Assembly (NCBI GenBank): GCA_025363715.1
Contig: JANYLR010000082.1
Location: 1 to 64,000 of the forward strand
Length of the DNA stretch: 64,000 nucleotides
Source of the DNA: Holophagaceae bacterium
GTDB taxonomy: Bacteria > Acidobacteriota > Holophagae > Holophagales > Holophagaceae
Reading direction: 5' to 3'
Positions 20,689-29,859 of this stretch are shown here, in pieces. The number at the start of each line of letters is the position of its first letter. Position 1 is the first letter of the stretch. The notes beneath the pieces were generated by a model, which saw only the letters and a program-made list of their open reading frames with translations, was not told where the DNA came from and ran no database searches. A program made the position numbers and the translations under genes.

Positions 20689-23600
20689 TCAACGCTTCGG
20701 ATAGGCCGGTACCGGCGGAAACACCGGGGTTGGATTCTCGCGAAGCTGCTTCAGCAGGGTTTCGATGCCCACTTCGAGCTGGCGGTCGCGGCCCTGAAGG
20801 AGGCTGGCGGGATCGTTCTCCACGGTGAGGTCGGGGTCGGCGCCGTGGTTCTCTACCCACCACTGGCCCTCGCGGCCATAGAAGCCGTTGTTGCTCTGCT
20901 CCACGGTGCCGCCGTCGAGGGTGAACTGGGTGTTGATGATGCCCACCAGGCCGCCCCAGCTGGGCACGCCCACGATGGTGCCCAGCTGGCGGGCCTTCAC
21001 GTGCATGAGGAAGGCTTCGCCATCGCTGCCGTTCTGCTCATTGCTGAGGAAGACGTAGCGGCCGTCCGAGGCCGTGTTGGGATAGCGGTAGGGGGCCATG
21101 CCGCGCATGACGTTGAAGCCCACCTGCTTGCGTTCCAGCTTGTCGATCATGAAGTACTCGGTCCAGCCGCCGCCGTTGCCACGCACATCGATGACCAGGC
21201 CCTTCTTGTAGCGGAAGGCCCGCCAGTACTTGTCGAACTGGCCGATGTTCTGGTCCCCCATGGCGGTGATGTGCATGTAGCCCAGCTGGCCGTTGGAGGC
21301 CTTGTCCACGGCGGCGATGTTGCCTGCGATCCAGCGCTCGTAGCGGAGGGTCCAGTCGCTGGGGACCGGCTCCACTTCGATGGTGTGGGAGCCCTCCAGG
21401 GTGGGCTTGGCATTGACCGTAAGAACCACCTTCTGGCCCTTGATGACCTGAAGGCGCGACTGGATGGCCTCGGGGGCCCGCAGGGGCTGGCCGTCAATGG
21501 CCAGCAGGTACTCGCCTTCCTGTACCTTGGGCGCGGGATCCGCCAGGGGCGCCTTGAGGTCCCGGGCGTAGGCCGTGGGGCCGTAGACCTTCGAGAACCG
21601 ATAGACCCCGTTTTCGGCCGTGAAGTCGGCGCCGAGGTAGCCGGGGTACACGGGACTGGGCGCCAGCCGGGTGGGGCCGAAGTCGCCGCCATCCACATAG
21701 GTATGGCTCACGTTCAACTCGCCCACCATCTGGCTCAGCATCCAGTTCAGTTCCTGGCGCGAGTTCAGCTCCGGCACCCAGGCCCGGAACTTGGCGCCGA
21801 TGGCGTTCCAGTCGTTGCCGTTCATGTCCTTGTCGTAGAAGAAATCCCGGTACCAGCGCCAGGTATCCTCGAAGATCTGCTTCCACTCGGCGCGGGGATC
21901 CACGGTCAGGGACATGCGCTCCAGGTCCAGCTTCTCCGGCGGCAGGGCCTTGGATGTGAACACCGTAGCCGCCTCGCCGGTGTGGTAGCCGGGGCCCTTG
22001 CGGATGAGCAGGCGCTTGCCTTCGGTGTCGAAGGCCCAGTCGCTAATGGGCTCCGTCAGCACCGCCTCCTTGTCCTTCTTGGCAGCGGGATCATAGAGGT
22101 GCAGCTTCCACTTCTCTGCACCGCGGGGCCCGAAGACTTCTTCCACCATGCTGTCATCCCAGCCTTCGATCTCATCCCAGCCCACCAGGCCCTTGCCGGC
22201 CTTGAGGTGGAAGAGGTTGCCGGGCTTCACGGGCAGGGGCTCGATGCGCTCCGCCAAGCCCGCCACATCGATGCGGAAGGGGATGGAAGGCGAAAGCGAC
22301 GACCCACCCTTCTCTTCGCCGGCCCGCAGCTTCACAGCCATCACCTGCACGGGCGTGGGCTGGATGTGGTTGTCCTGGCTGGGGTCGAGCCGCGTGTGGA
22401 AGTTGCTGTAGCTGAGGTAGTAGAGGGTGCTGCCATCCAGGTCGAAGCGGGGATTCAGGCAGTCGTAGAAGCCATCCGTCAGCGCGACCTTCAGCTTCGA
22501 GGCGAGGTTGTAGAGGTAGATGCGGCTGTTGTGGTTGGGCTCCACGAAGCTGTAGGCGATCCACTGGGAATCCGGGGCCCAGGCGTAGTCGCTGACCTCC
22601 CAGGTGAACTCGTCGTTCTTCAGCTCGCGGGACTCATCGACCTTGGTGAGCTTCTTCGTGGCCACGTCCATGACATAGATGGCGAAGCTCTTGTCGCCAA
22701 AAAGGATTTTCGTGCCATCCGGGCTCCACTCCAAATGGTAGAGGGCGGTCTTGAGGCCCGTGGGCACGCGCTCGGTCACGCCATCGACGGGCTGCACGTA
22801 GAGATCGTAGTCGCCGCTGGCGTCGCTGAAGTAGGCCACCCGCTTGCCATCCGGCGACAGGCGCGGCATGCGCTCCCGCACGCCCGGCGTCTTCGTAAGG
22901 TTCCGGACGGGCTTGGCGGCATCGGTGGGCACCAGGAAGACCTCGCCCCGGGCCTCGAACACCACATTGGCCCCGGTCTGGCTCATGGACTGGATCCAGT
23001 CCTTGGGATTCACGGGACGAGGCGCGGCCTTCCAGCCATCGCTGCTGGTGCGGATCGCCACGGGGCGCAGGGCCTTGGTGGCCAGATCGAGCGCCTGGAG
23101 CTGGCCGCCCTGGACGAACACCACGGTGCGGCCATCGGTGCTGGGCTGCTGCGCGTCGAAGTCCTTGAGGTCCGTGAGGGGCTCCACGGCCTTGGTGCCT
23201 GGATCCAGGCTGAAGAGGTTCGTGATGCCGCTGCTGCCCCGGTCGGATTCGAAGATCACCTTATCGCCCGCCCAGATGGGTGCGCCATTGCGGCCCACAT
23301 AGTCCGTGAGCTTGTCGAAGCGGCCGGTCTTCAGGTCCGCCAGCCACAGATCCTGGGCTAGGCCACCCTTGTAGCGCTTCCAGTAGTACTCCACCCTGCC
23401 CTTGCTTCCATAGGCGAGCCGTTGGCCATCCGGGGAAAGCGTCCCCTGCACGGCCCGGGGCACGGGCAGGGCCTCGGGCTGGTGGCCGTCGAGGTCCACG
23501 GTGAGCAGCCGCTCGACCGGACGGCGATCGAAATCAGTGATGGTCCGGAAGAGGACCTTCCTGCTGTCCGGGGTCCAGCCCTGCACCACCGCCGCACCCG

Positions 23601-23910
23601 CCCAGGTGAGCCGCTTGGGCGCGCCGCCCTCCGCGGGCATCACGTAGACCTGGGTGCTGCCGCCGTACTGGCCGCTGAAGGCGATCCACTTGCCATCGGG
23701 ACTGAAGCGGGCCGCGGTCTCCAGACCCGGATGGGTCGTGAGCCGCCGGGCCGGGCCGCCTTTGAGCGAGCCCAGCCAGAGGTCATCCTCCCAGGTGAAC
23801 ACCACACGGTCGCCGTTCACGTCCGGCGAACTCACGAAACGGGGAGTGCGGTCCTGGGCCACCAGAGCCCAGGCAGCAAACAGCACAGCGGAAAGACGGA
23901 CGCTCGGCAT
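20689..23910 (-). CDS. tricorn-type S41 serine protease, exported
   Basis: A 1073-residue peptidase related to archaeal tricorn. A signal peptide (MPSVRLSAVLFAAWALVAQ) suggests a periplasmic location. In order: two beta-propellers with TolB/WD-like repeats (RFSPDGKWIAFSG, RLSPDGKRVAYFS, EWSPDGTKILFG), the helical C1 region, a PDZ-like domain (about 770-850), and the catalytic C2 domain. The nucleophile is Ser962 in QNGSDGEAF; the His lies in VSHTYVDGGD. Tricorn trims peptides from upstream proteases to di- to tetrapeptides. ATG 23910 has AGGAG six bases upstream. It probably works with peptide and amino-acid uptake. Confidence 0.93.
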   Translation of the reverse strand: MPSVRLSAVLFAAWALVAQDRTPRFVSSPDVNGDRVVFTWEDDLWLGSLKGGPARRLTTHPGLETAARFSPDGKWIAFSGQYGGSTQVYVMPAEGGAPKRLTWAGAAVVQGWTPDSRKVLFRTITDFDRRPVERLLTVDLDGHQPEALPVPRAVQGTLSPDGQRLAYGSKGRVEYYWKRYKGGLAQDLWLADLKTGRFDKLTDYVGRNGAPIWAGDKVIFESDRGSSGITNLFSLDPGTKAVEPLTDLKDFDAQQPSTDGRTVVFVQGGQLQALDLATKALRPVAIRTSSDGWKAAPRPVNPKDWIQSMSQTGANVVFEARGEVFLVPTDAAKPVRNLTKTPGVRERMPRLSPDGKRVAYFSDASGDYDLYVQPVDGVTERVPTGLKTALYHLEWSPDGTKILFGDKSFAIYVMDVATKKLTKVDESRELKNDEFTWEVSDYAWAPDSQWIAYSFVEPNHNSRIYLYNLASKLKVALTDGFYDCLNPRFDLDGSTLYYLSYSNFHTRLDPSQDNHIQPTPVQVMAVKLRAGEEKGGSSLSPSIPFRIDVAGLAERIEPLPVKPGNLFHLKAGKGLVGWDEIEGWDDSMVEEVFGPRGAEKWKLHLYDPAAKKDKEAVLTEPISDWAFDTEGKRLLIRKGPGYHTGEAATVFTSKALPPEKLDLERMSLTVDPRAEWKQIFEDTWRWYRDFFYDKDMNGNDWNAIGAKFRAWVPELNSRQELNWMLSQMVGELNVSHTYVDGGDFGPTRLAPSPVYPGYLGADFTAENGVYRFSKVYGPTAYARDLKAPLADPAPKVQEGEYLLAIDGQPLRAPEAIQSRLQVIKGQKVVLTVNAKPTLEGSHTIEVEPVPSDWTLRYERWIAGNIAAVDKASNGQLGYMHITAMGDQNIGQFDKYWRAFRYKKGLVIDVRGNGGGWTEYFMIDKLERKQVGFNVMRGMAPYRYPNTASDGRYVFLSNEQNGSDGEAFLMHVKARQLGTIVGVPSWGGLVGIINTQFTLDGGTVEQSNNGFYGREGQWWVENHGADPDLTVENDPASLLQGRDRQLEVGIETLLKQLRENPTPVFPPVPAYPKR

Positions 23911-23959
23911 CAAAGACTCCTGGAACTGGATCAATGTATATACCTCGTCTAACGAGGAG

Positions 23960-24664
23960 TCAAAAGAATTTCCCCACCAGGGCCGCCAGGGCTGTTTCGG
24001 TGCGGAGGATGCGCGGGCCCAGGTCCAGGGGTCGCATGCCCGCGTTCACTAAGCTCTGCACCTCGGCCTCGATCCAGCCCCCCTCGGGGCCGATGGCCAG
24101 GGTGAGGGGCATCAGCAGAGAGCTGGGGGCCGCGTCGGTACCCGGATGAGCCAGGAGGCCGGTGCCGCCGCCCAGCAACCCCGGCAGCTCGTCCTCCACG
24201 AAGGGCCGAAAGAGCCTGGCCAGGCGCAGCTCCGGCAGCACGGTATCTCTGGCCTGCTCCAGCCCCAGGAACAGTTGCTGACGCAGACTCTCGGGCTGCA
24301 GCTTCGGACTTGACCAGTAGGCCTTCTCCACCTTCCAGGCGTTCAGCAGCACGATGCGCGCGGTGCCCAGGCTGGCCGCCGCGGCCACCACGCGGTTGAG
24401 CACCTTGGGCCGCGGCAAGGCGACGACCAGGGTCAATGGCAGTTTGGCCGGCGGCGCCTGGTCCAGGCTCAGCGCCAAGTCCAGCAACCCGTCGTCCAGC
24501 CGCAACACCCTGCCCTTGCCCATGTTGCCGTTCAGCAGGCCCACCACCAGATCTTCGCCGACCTTGGCGCGGTGCACCTCGCGCACATGCAGCAGCCGCC
24601 GGCCTGTCAGGCACGCACGATCCGGGGCCACCAGATCCTCGGGATAGAGCAGCACCAGGTTCAA
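23960..24664 (-). CDS. rsmE: 16S rRNA m3U1498 methyltransferase RsmE
   Basis: A 234-residue SPOUT-class enzyme that methylates U1498 in helix 44 of 16S rRNA, using S-adenosylmethionine. The family fingerprint is the C-terminal knot IGPEGGW...LGPRILRTETA, preceded by the LPRPKVLNRVVAAAASLG region and an N-terminal PUA-like domain (HHVRxHRAKVGE-like: LLHVREVHRAKVGED). Start is TTG 24664, three bases after the stop of the TfoX-domain gene, with GGAAG upstream. The two genes are thus read as one unit. Confidence 0.93.
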   Translation of the reverse strand: MNLVLLYPEDLVAPDRACLTGRRLLHVREVHRAKVGEDLVVGLLNGNMGKGRVLRLDDGLLDLALSLDQAPPAKLPLTLVVALPRPKVLNRVVAAAASLGTARIVLLNAWKVEKAYWSSPKLQPESLRQQLFLGLEQARDTVLPELRLARLFRPFVEDELPGLLGGGTGLLAHPGTDAAPSSLLMPLTLAIGPEGGWIEAEVQSLVNAGMRPLDLGPRILRTETALAALVGKFF

Positions 24665-24667
24665 GGC

Positions 24668-25057
24668 CTACTTCCGTGGCGCCTTGGGCTTCGCCGCAGC
24701 CTTGGCTTTCGGCTTGGCCTTGGCCTTCGGCTTGGCGGCTTTCGCGGCCACGGCGATGGCCTTGGCCATCCATGGCCCCAGCTGGTCTGGATCCTCCAGG
24801 ACCTCCTCCGGCAGCTGGTAGTACTGCATGGGCTTCTCCGGTTCCCCAAAGGGCAGGAAGGGCCCCATGCCCACAGCCACGAAGTCGGGCCGGTTGCTGT
24901 CGTCCACCTTGAAGTAGAGCGTGTCCCCGGCCACCAGGGCGAAGGCGCGGCCTTCGGCGAAGAAGCACAGACCGCCGAACATGGGGCGGCAGGTGACCGG
25001 GCGGACCTGGCCAAGCTGCTCCAGGAGGTATGTGCGGAAGCTCACTGAGACGGCCAT
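24668..25057 (-). CDS. TfoX N-terminal domain protein with basic Lys/Ala/Pro tail
   Basis: A 129-residue protein. Residues 1-98 form a TfoX/Sxy N-terminal domain (RPMFGGLCFFAEGRAFALV, LYFKVD, YYQLPEEVLED). The last 30 residues are a repetitive Lys/Ala/Pro stretch (AKAKPKAKA type) like histone-H1 or topoisomerase tails, which should bind nucleic acid. TfoX/Sxy regulates competence in gamma-proteobacteria, but short TfoX-N proteins are widespread and their role is unclear. It is divergent from the phosphate butyryltransferase gene and coupled to rsmE. Confidence 0.82.
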   Translation of the reverse strand: MAVSVSFRTYLLEQLGQVRPVTCRPMFGGLCFFAEGRAFALVAGDTLYFKVDDSNRPDFVAVGMGPFLPFGEPEKPMQYYQLPEEVLEDPDQLGPWMAKAIAVAAKAAKPKAKAKPKAKAAAKPKAPRK

Positions 25058-25113
25058 GGGGGAATGCTACTCTCCTCGTCGCCGGTGGACCGGCGACTTT
25101 TGACAGGTACGCC

Positions 25114-26016
25114 ATGCGGATCCAGACTCTCGACGACCTGCTCAGCACCGTGAAGGCCCTTCCCCGCAGGCGGCTGGTGGTGGCCTGGGCCAACGACGCC
25201 CACACCCTGGAGGCCGTGAACGCTGCCGTGGAGGCCGGCCTGGTAGACGCCATCCTGGTGGGCGACGAGCCTCTCATGGTGCAGGTCTGCCTGGAGCACG
25301 GCTTCCCGAAGGAGCGCTTCCGGATGGTCCATGCGGCCACGGATACCGAGGCCGCGGCCAAGGCCGTGGCGATGGTCCGCTCCGGAGAGACAGACCTGCT
25401 CATGAAGGGTCTCCTCAGCTCGGACAAGTACATGCGGGCCATCCTGAACAAGGATCAGGGCCTGCTGGATTCCGGCGCCATCCTGAGCCACGTGACGGTG
25501 CTGGAGCATCCGGGCCATTCCAAGCTCCTGATCGTGGGCGACGTGGCCGTGATCCCCGAGCCGGAGATTAAGGAGAAGGTCGCCATCCTCGGCTACCTGG
25601 TGAAGACCGCCCAGGCCCTGGGCATCACCCAGCCCAAGGTGGCGGTGCTGGCGGCCTCCGAGCAGGTCATGCCCAAGCTGAGCGCCAGCGCGGATGCCGC
25701 CCTGCTTTCCAAGATGGCGGAACGGGGCCAGATCAAGGGGGCCCTGGTGGACGGCCCCATGGCGCTCGACTGCGCCATCGACCCCGAGTCCGCACGCATC
25801 AAGGGAATGGGCGGCCCCGTGGCTGGCGACGCCGACTGCCTGCTCTTCCCCAACATCGAAGCAGGCAATGTCTTCTACAAGACTTGCACCAAGCTGGGCG
25901 GCGCGGAACTCGCGGCGGTCGTGGCCGGAGCCCGAGTCCCCTGCATCCTGAGCAGCCGCGGCGACAGTGCCAGGACCAAGCTCAGTTCCATCGCCCTGGC
26001 GGCCCTGCTGGCCTGA
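25114..26016 (+). CDS. ptb: phosphate butyryltransferase / branched acyltransferase
   Basis: A 300-residue phosphate acyltransferase that exchanges CoA for phosphate on butyryl- or branched acyl-CoA. Length and motifs (LMKGLLSSDKYMRAIL, LSHVTVLEHPGHSKLLIVGDVAV, GPMALDCAIDPESA, GPVAGDADCLLFPNIEAGN) are those of Ptb rather than the longer Pta. The usual partner, a butyrate kinase, is not adjacent, but one is present as part of a fusion protein at 36455-38665. ATG 25114 is chosen by family N-terminus; the ribosome site is weak (AGGT). Confidence 0.92.
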   Translation: MRIQTLDDLLSTVKALPRRRLVVAWANDAHTLEAVNAAVEAGLVDAILVGDEPLMVQVCLEHGFPKERFRMVHAATDTEAAAKAVAMVRSGETDLLMKGLLSSDKYMRAILNKDQGLLDSGAILSHVTVLEHPGHSKLLIVGDVAVIPEPEIKEKVAILGYLVKTAQALGITQPKVAVLAASEQVMPKLSASADAALLSKMAERGQIKGALVDGPMALDCAIDPESARIKGMGGPVAGDADCLLFPNIEAGNVFYKTCTKLGGAELAAVVAGARVPCILSSRGDSARTKLSSIALAALLA

Positions 26017-26744
26017 TTCACTGGCAGCCTCGGTGGAGCATCACCCAAGGACGAGGTAGCCCAGATCGAAGGGGCTCCACAACAAGCGGAAAATGCTTGA
26101 TTTCCCGTACCATGGCATAATCCATTAGTAATATTTTGCTAAATCAAATTAATACTTAAATAAGAATTATTTATGAATCACTATAACCAAAATTATGAGC
26201 CATCCCCAGGCTATAGAGGGTTATTGCAGGTTTGATTGCGCATGGGCTTGCTGGGCCAGCGCGGTCATTGGACTGGTTATACCCCTTCCAGTAGCGCCGA
26301 CTCGACCTTGACTGGCACCAATGAAGCCAAATGCGAACAGTTCCAGCACTTCCTTATAAGCACCTGAGGCGGATCCCCCTTGGCACCCCGCTTGATGCAA
26401 CTGAACAACCCCTGCCTCTGCCCTGGCGTCCTGATTACGGAAGCTACCACTTCCCACCCTGGTCCGGCAGGCTCCCATTCCTGCCCCAGTCCACACCTCC
26501 ACACCCGAAAGTTCTGCTCCCGTGACGACCATCCCTCTCATCCAGAAGCCTCGGCTGGATGCCAGGAGCCGGGCCCACGACGAGATCATTACCTGCAAGC
26601 GGCAGGACCACCCCTCCGCATGAACAGATAAGGCCGGGCTCCATGCAGACAATAAAGTAAACTTCGCCAGCCAACCCAACCTTGGGCGATCCCCACTGAC
26701 AGCCGTTCCCCAGGAGTACAGTCCCCTCAACCAGCCCGAGGACC
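26017..26744. other. 728-base region without a supported gene
   Basis: The first 200 bases become strongly AT-rich (26090-26215, with TAATATTTTGC and TTAATACTTAAATAAG), unusual for this genome and likely to hold a promoter or an old insertion scar. From 26216 on, the sequence is of mixed composition. ORFs of up to 169 codons exist on the minus strand but have no ribosome site, no recognisable motif and poor codon bias, so I treat them as chance. The promoter of the kinase gene at 26745 must lie in this region. Confidence 0.45.
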
Positions 26745-28427
26745 ATGCGACATCTCCTATTCATCCTCTTGTGCAGCCTGCTCCCGTGCCAAGTCCCCGC
26801 GCTTCCCGGGGACAGCCGGGAAGCCGACGGCAGGCCGGTGATCATCGTGGGGGGCGACGTGAACTATCCCCCTTACGAATTCCTGGACAAGGCCGGCCGG
26901 CCTGCGGGGTTCAACGTCGAGATCACGCGGGCCATCGCTGAAGTCATGGACATGCGAGTGGACATCCGGCTGGGCGACTGGAACCTCATGCGTCAAGCAC
27001 TTGGGGATGGCTCGATCGATGTTCTGGAAGGCGTGGCGAACTCAAAAGAGCGAGAGCAGATTTTCGATTTTTCGATTCCACTCTGCACCATCCACCAGTC
27101 GATCTTCGCCCGTCGAGGATCTCCTCCGGTCAGTTCGCTCTGGGACCTGGCGGGCAAAGAAGTGGCCGTTCAGAGGGGCGGCATCATGCAGGACAGGATG
27201 GCCAACAGCGGCACCGAGATCAAACTCATCCTGGTTGATACCCATGCGGATGCCCTCCGACTGCTAGCGGCAGGCAAACTCGATTACGCTCTGGTCAATA
27301 CCCTCACCGGCATCAATTTCGGGCTGGACCGCGGGCTGACCAACATCGTTCCCGTCAGCGGGCCAGTGGCCGAAATGTCCTACGGGTACGCAGTCAAGAA
27401 GGGGAACCGCGAGCTTCTGGCCGAATTCGACGAAGGTCTCCAGATCCTGATTAACACTGGCCGCTATCAGCAGATCCACGATAAGTGGCTGGGTAGCCTC
27501 GAACCTGGTCCCAATCCCTGGCCCAAGGTCATGAAGTACGGGGCGGTCGGAGTAGTGACCTTGCTGGCCATCCTGGGAAGCATCGTGGCTTGGTCATGGT
27601 CCCTTCGAAAGAAGATCGATGCCTACATCACCGATTCCCAGGTCCGCCAGCAGGAACTGATCCAGGCGGGCAAGATGGCCTCGCTCGGGGTCCTCGTCGC
27701 GGGCGTCGCGCACGAGATCAACAACCCGACCAGCCTAATTCTCTACAACCTGCCCCTGCTCAGGAACGCCTACCGGGTGAGTGAAACCGAGCTCGAAGGG
27801 CGATATCAGGAAACAGGGGACTTCTCCATAGGGGGCTTAAGATACTCGGAACTCCGAGAGGAGATTCCGCGCATGTTCGATGAGATGCAGGGGGGAGCCA
27901 ACCGCATCAAGCGGATCGTCGAGGACCTGAAGGATTTTTCCCGCAAGGACACCACCAGCCTCAATGAAATGGTAGACCTCAACCAGGTCGTCCAGACTTC
28001 GGTGCGGCTGCTGGATAGTTCCATCAAGAAATCCACGTCCCGCTTCCATGCCCATTACCTGGACAACCTCCCGCTGGTTCGCGGCAATGCCCAGAGAATC
28101 GAACAGGTCGTGGTCAACCTCCTGCTCAATGCCTGTCAGGCCTTGCAGACCCCGAATCAGGGAATCTTCCTGTCGACCTGTTATGACGCTGAACAGAAAG
28201 TCGTGATGCTTTACATCAACGATGAAGGCGTGGGCATTCCGTCCGAGAATCTGGCCAGCTTGACGGATCCGTTTTTCACCACGAAACGGGAATCGGGTGG
28301 TACTGGATTGGGGCTTTCCGTCTCCGCCGGCATTGTGAAAGACCACAAGGGAAAACTGGAGTTCACCTCCGCTCTGGGTGAGGGAACCACCGCCGTACTG
28401 GCCCTGCCCGCCCTGGAAAGAGGATGA
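26745..28427 (+). CDS. sensor histidine kinase with periplasmic amino-acid-binding (SBP family 3) domain
   Basis: A 560-residue hybrid of receptor and kinase. A signal/anchor is followed by a family 3 solute-binding domain (about 32-255: DVNYPPYEFLDKAGRPAGFNVEI, LLAAGKLDYALVNT), which in relatives binds amino acids. A membrane helix at about 264-286 leads to a kinase with His323 in VAHEINNP, the N box LLLNACQAL, G1 NDEGVGIP and G2 GTGLGLSV. Four bases separate its stop from the regulator's ATG. Position in front of a porin and the liv transporter suggests it senses amino acids and controls their uptake; the ligand is inferred. Confidence 0.92.
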   Translation: MRHLLFILLCSLLPCQVPALPGDSREADGRPVIIVGGDVNYPPYEFLDKAGRPAGFNVEITRAIAEVMDMRVDIRLGDWNLMRQALGDGSIDVLEGVANSKEREQIFDFSIPLCTIHQSIFARRGSPPVSSLWDLAGKEVAVQRGGIMQDRMANSGTEIKLILVDTHADALRLLAAGKLDYALVNTLTGINFGLDRGLTNIVPVSGPVAEMSYGYAVKKGNRELLAEFDEGLQILINTGRYQQIHDKWLGSLEPGPNPWPKVMKYGAVGVVTLLAILGSIVAWSWSLRKKIDAYITDSQVRQQELIQAGKMASLGVLVAGVAHEINNPTSLILYNLPLLRNAYRVSETELEGRYQETGDFSIGGLRYSELREEIPRMFDEMQGGANRIKRIVEDLKDFSRKDTTSLNEMVDLNQVVQTSVRLLDSSIKKSTSRFHAHYLDNLPLVRGNAQRIEQVVVNLLLNACQALQTPNQGIFLSTCYDAEQKVVMLYINDEGVGIPSENLASLTDPFFTTKRESGGTGLGLSVSAGIVKDHKGKLEFTSALGEGTTAVLALPALERG

Positions 28428-28431
28428 ACCG

Positions 28432-29859
28432 ATGACCGAATCCCTCTATCCTCCCTATACCATTTTGCTGGTCGACGACGAGGAAGCCTGGCTCCGCAGC
28501 CTGAGCATGACCCTGTCGATGATGGCGGGCATCAACAACACCATCCGCTGTTCGGATAGCCGACAGGTCATGGGCTTCCTGGAGAAGAGTCAAATCGGGC
28601 TCGTCCTCCTGGATCTGAACATGCCCCACCTTTCGGGCCAAGCCTTGCTGCCATTGCTGCTGGAGAAGTATCCCGAGGTCCCGGTGATCATCATCAGCGG
28701 GCTGAACCAGGTGACGACGGCTGTGGAGTGCATGAAGCTCGGGGCCTTTGATTTCTTCGTGAAGACCGTGGAACAGGAGCGGCTGATCCAAGGCGTTCAG
28801 CGGGCGATCAAGATGATCGACCTGCAAATGGAGAACCGGGCGTTCAGCTGCCGAATGCTGGATGACCGGATCCTCCATCCCGAGGCTTTCGCCGGGATCA
28901 TCACCCAGAACCCCTCGGTGCGGGCGATCTTCCGCTACATCGAAGCCATTGCGGCCAGCAGCCAGCCCGTCCTGATCACCGGCGAATCGGGCGTGGGCAA
29001 GGAACTGCTGGCGAAAGCCATCCACCGGTTGAGCGGGAGAAGGGGCAAGATGGTCTCCCTGAACGTAGCCGGGCTCGACGACAACGTGTTCAGCGACACC
29101 CTGTTCGGCCATGTCAAAGGGGCCTTCACCGGCGCCGACGCCTCCCGCCGGGGCATGATCGAGGACTCCGCGGACGGCACCCTGTTCCTGGACGAGATCG
29201 GGGACCTGTCGACAGCCTCCCAGATCAAGCTCCTCCGGCTGCTCCAGGAAGGTGAGTACTTCGCTCTCGGCAGCGACGTGCCCAAGCGGCTGAGGTCGCG
29301 AGTCCTTTTCGCCACCCATCACGACCTGTCGTCCTTGCAGGCCTGCGGCCAGTTCCGGAAGGACCTTTACTACCGGCTTTGCGTACACCATCTAACGGTT
29401 CCCCCGCTCAAGGACCGGGCGGAAGACATCCCGCTGCTCCTGGACCACTTCCTCGAGGAAGTCTCCCGCGAGTTGGGGAAGAAAAAACCCACAGCCCCTC
29501 CGGAACTCTATGTCCTCCTCGCGAACCACACCTTCCCTGGCAACATCCGCGAACTCAAGTCCATGGTCTACGACGCCCTCAGCGTCCACCAGTCCAGGAT
29601 GCTTTCCATGGATTCCTTCAAGCGGGCCATCGACAGCCACCCCAACCAGCCGACCGCGGCGGCCGAGCAGCGAAGCGGTGAGGCCAGTCTCTTTTCCGCC
29701 ACGGAACCTCTGCCCCGGCTGCAGGAGCTTTCCGAGTTGGTCATCGCGGAAGCCATGCGGCGCGCCTGTGGCAATCAGTCCGTGGCGGCCCGGCTCATCG
29801 GCATTTCCCAGCCTGCCCTCAGCAAACGCCTAAAAAAGACCAATACGAACCAACCCTAG
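28432..29859 (+). CDS. sigma-54-dependent response regulator (NtrC family)
   Basis: A 475-residue regulator: receiver domain (DDEE acid pocket, phospho-acceptor Asp61 in LLDLNMP), AAA+ domain with Walker A GESGVGKE and the sigma-54 contact loop GAFTGA at 230-235, Walker B FLDEIGDL, arginine finger region, and a C-terminal Fis-type helix-turn-helix (NQSVAARLIGISQPALSKRL). It should open sigma-54 promoters after phosphorylation by the kinase just upstream. Likely targets are the porin-liv genes next door; I could not find a good -24/-12 box before the porin gene. Confidence 0.94.
   Translation: MTESLYPPYTILLVDDEEAWLRSLSMTLSMMAGINNTIRCSDSRQVMGFLEKSQIGLVLLDLNMPHLSGQALLPLLLEKYPEVPVIIISGLNQVTTAVECMKLGAFDFFVKTVEQERLIQGVQRAIKMIDLQMENRAFSCRMLDDRILHPEAFAGIITQNPSVRAIFRYIEAIAASSQPVLITGESGVGKELLAKAIHRLSGRRGKMVSLNVAGLDDNVFSDTLFGHVKGAFTGADASRRGMIEDSADGTLFLDEIGDLSTASQIKLLRLLQEGEYFALGSDVPKRLRSRVLFATHHDLSSLQACGQFRKDLYYRLCVHHLTVPPLKDRAEDIPLLLDHFLEEVSRELGKKKPTAPPELYVLLANHTFPGNIRELKSMVYDALSVHQSRMLSMDSFKRAIDSHPNQPTAAAEQRSGEASLFSATEPLPRLQELSELVIAEAMRRACGNQSVAARLIGISQPALSKRLKKTNTNQP

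Noticed and set aside
20590-23361. 923-codon plus-strand frame
   Set aside because: It is antisense to the tricorn-type protease, whose domains and catalytic Ser are clear; the plus-strand product is a Gly/Ala/Val/His-rich by-product.
26381-26396. sigma-54-like TGGCACC-N4-TTGAT before the receptor kinase
   Set aside because: The -12 GC is replaced by GA, a base pair that is almost invariant, and it lies 350 bases from the start codon. A similar TGGCGGG-N4-TTGAT at 17768 before the other kinase has the same defect.
26221-26730. 169-codon minus-strand ORF in the gene-free gap
   Set aside because: No ribosome site, no recognisable domain and atypical codon use; the region is better left as intergenic.
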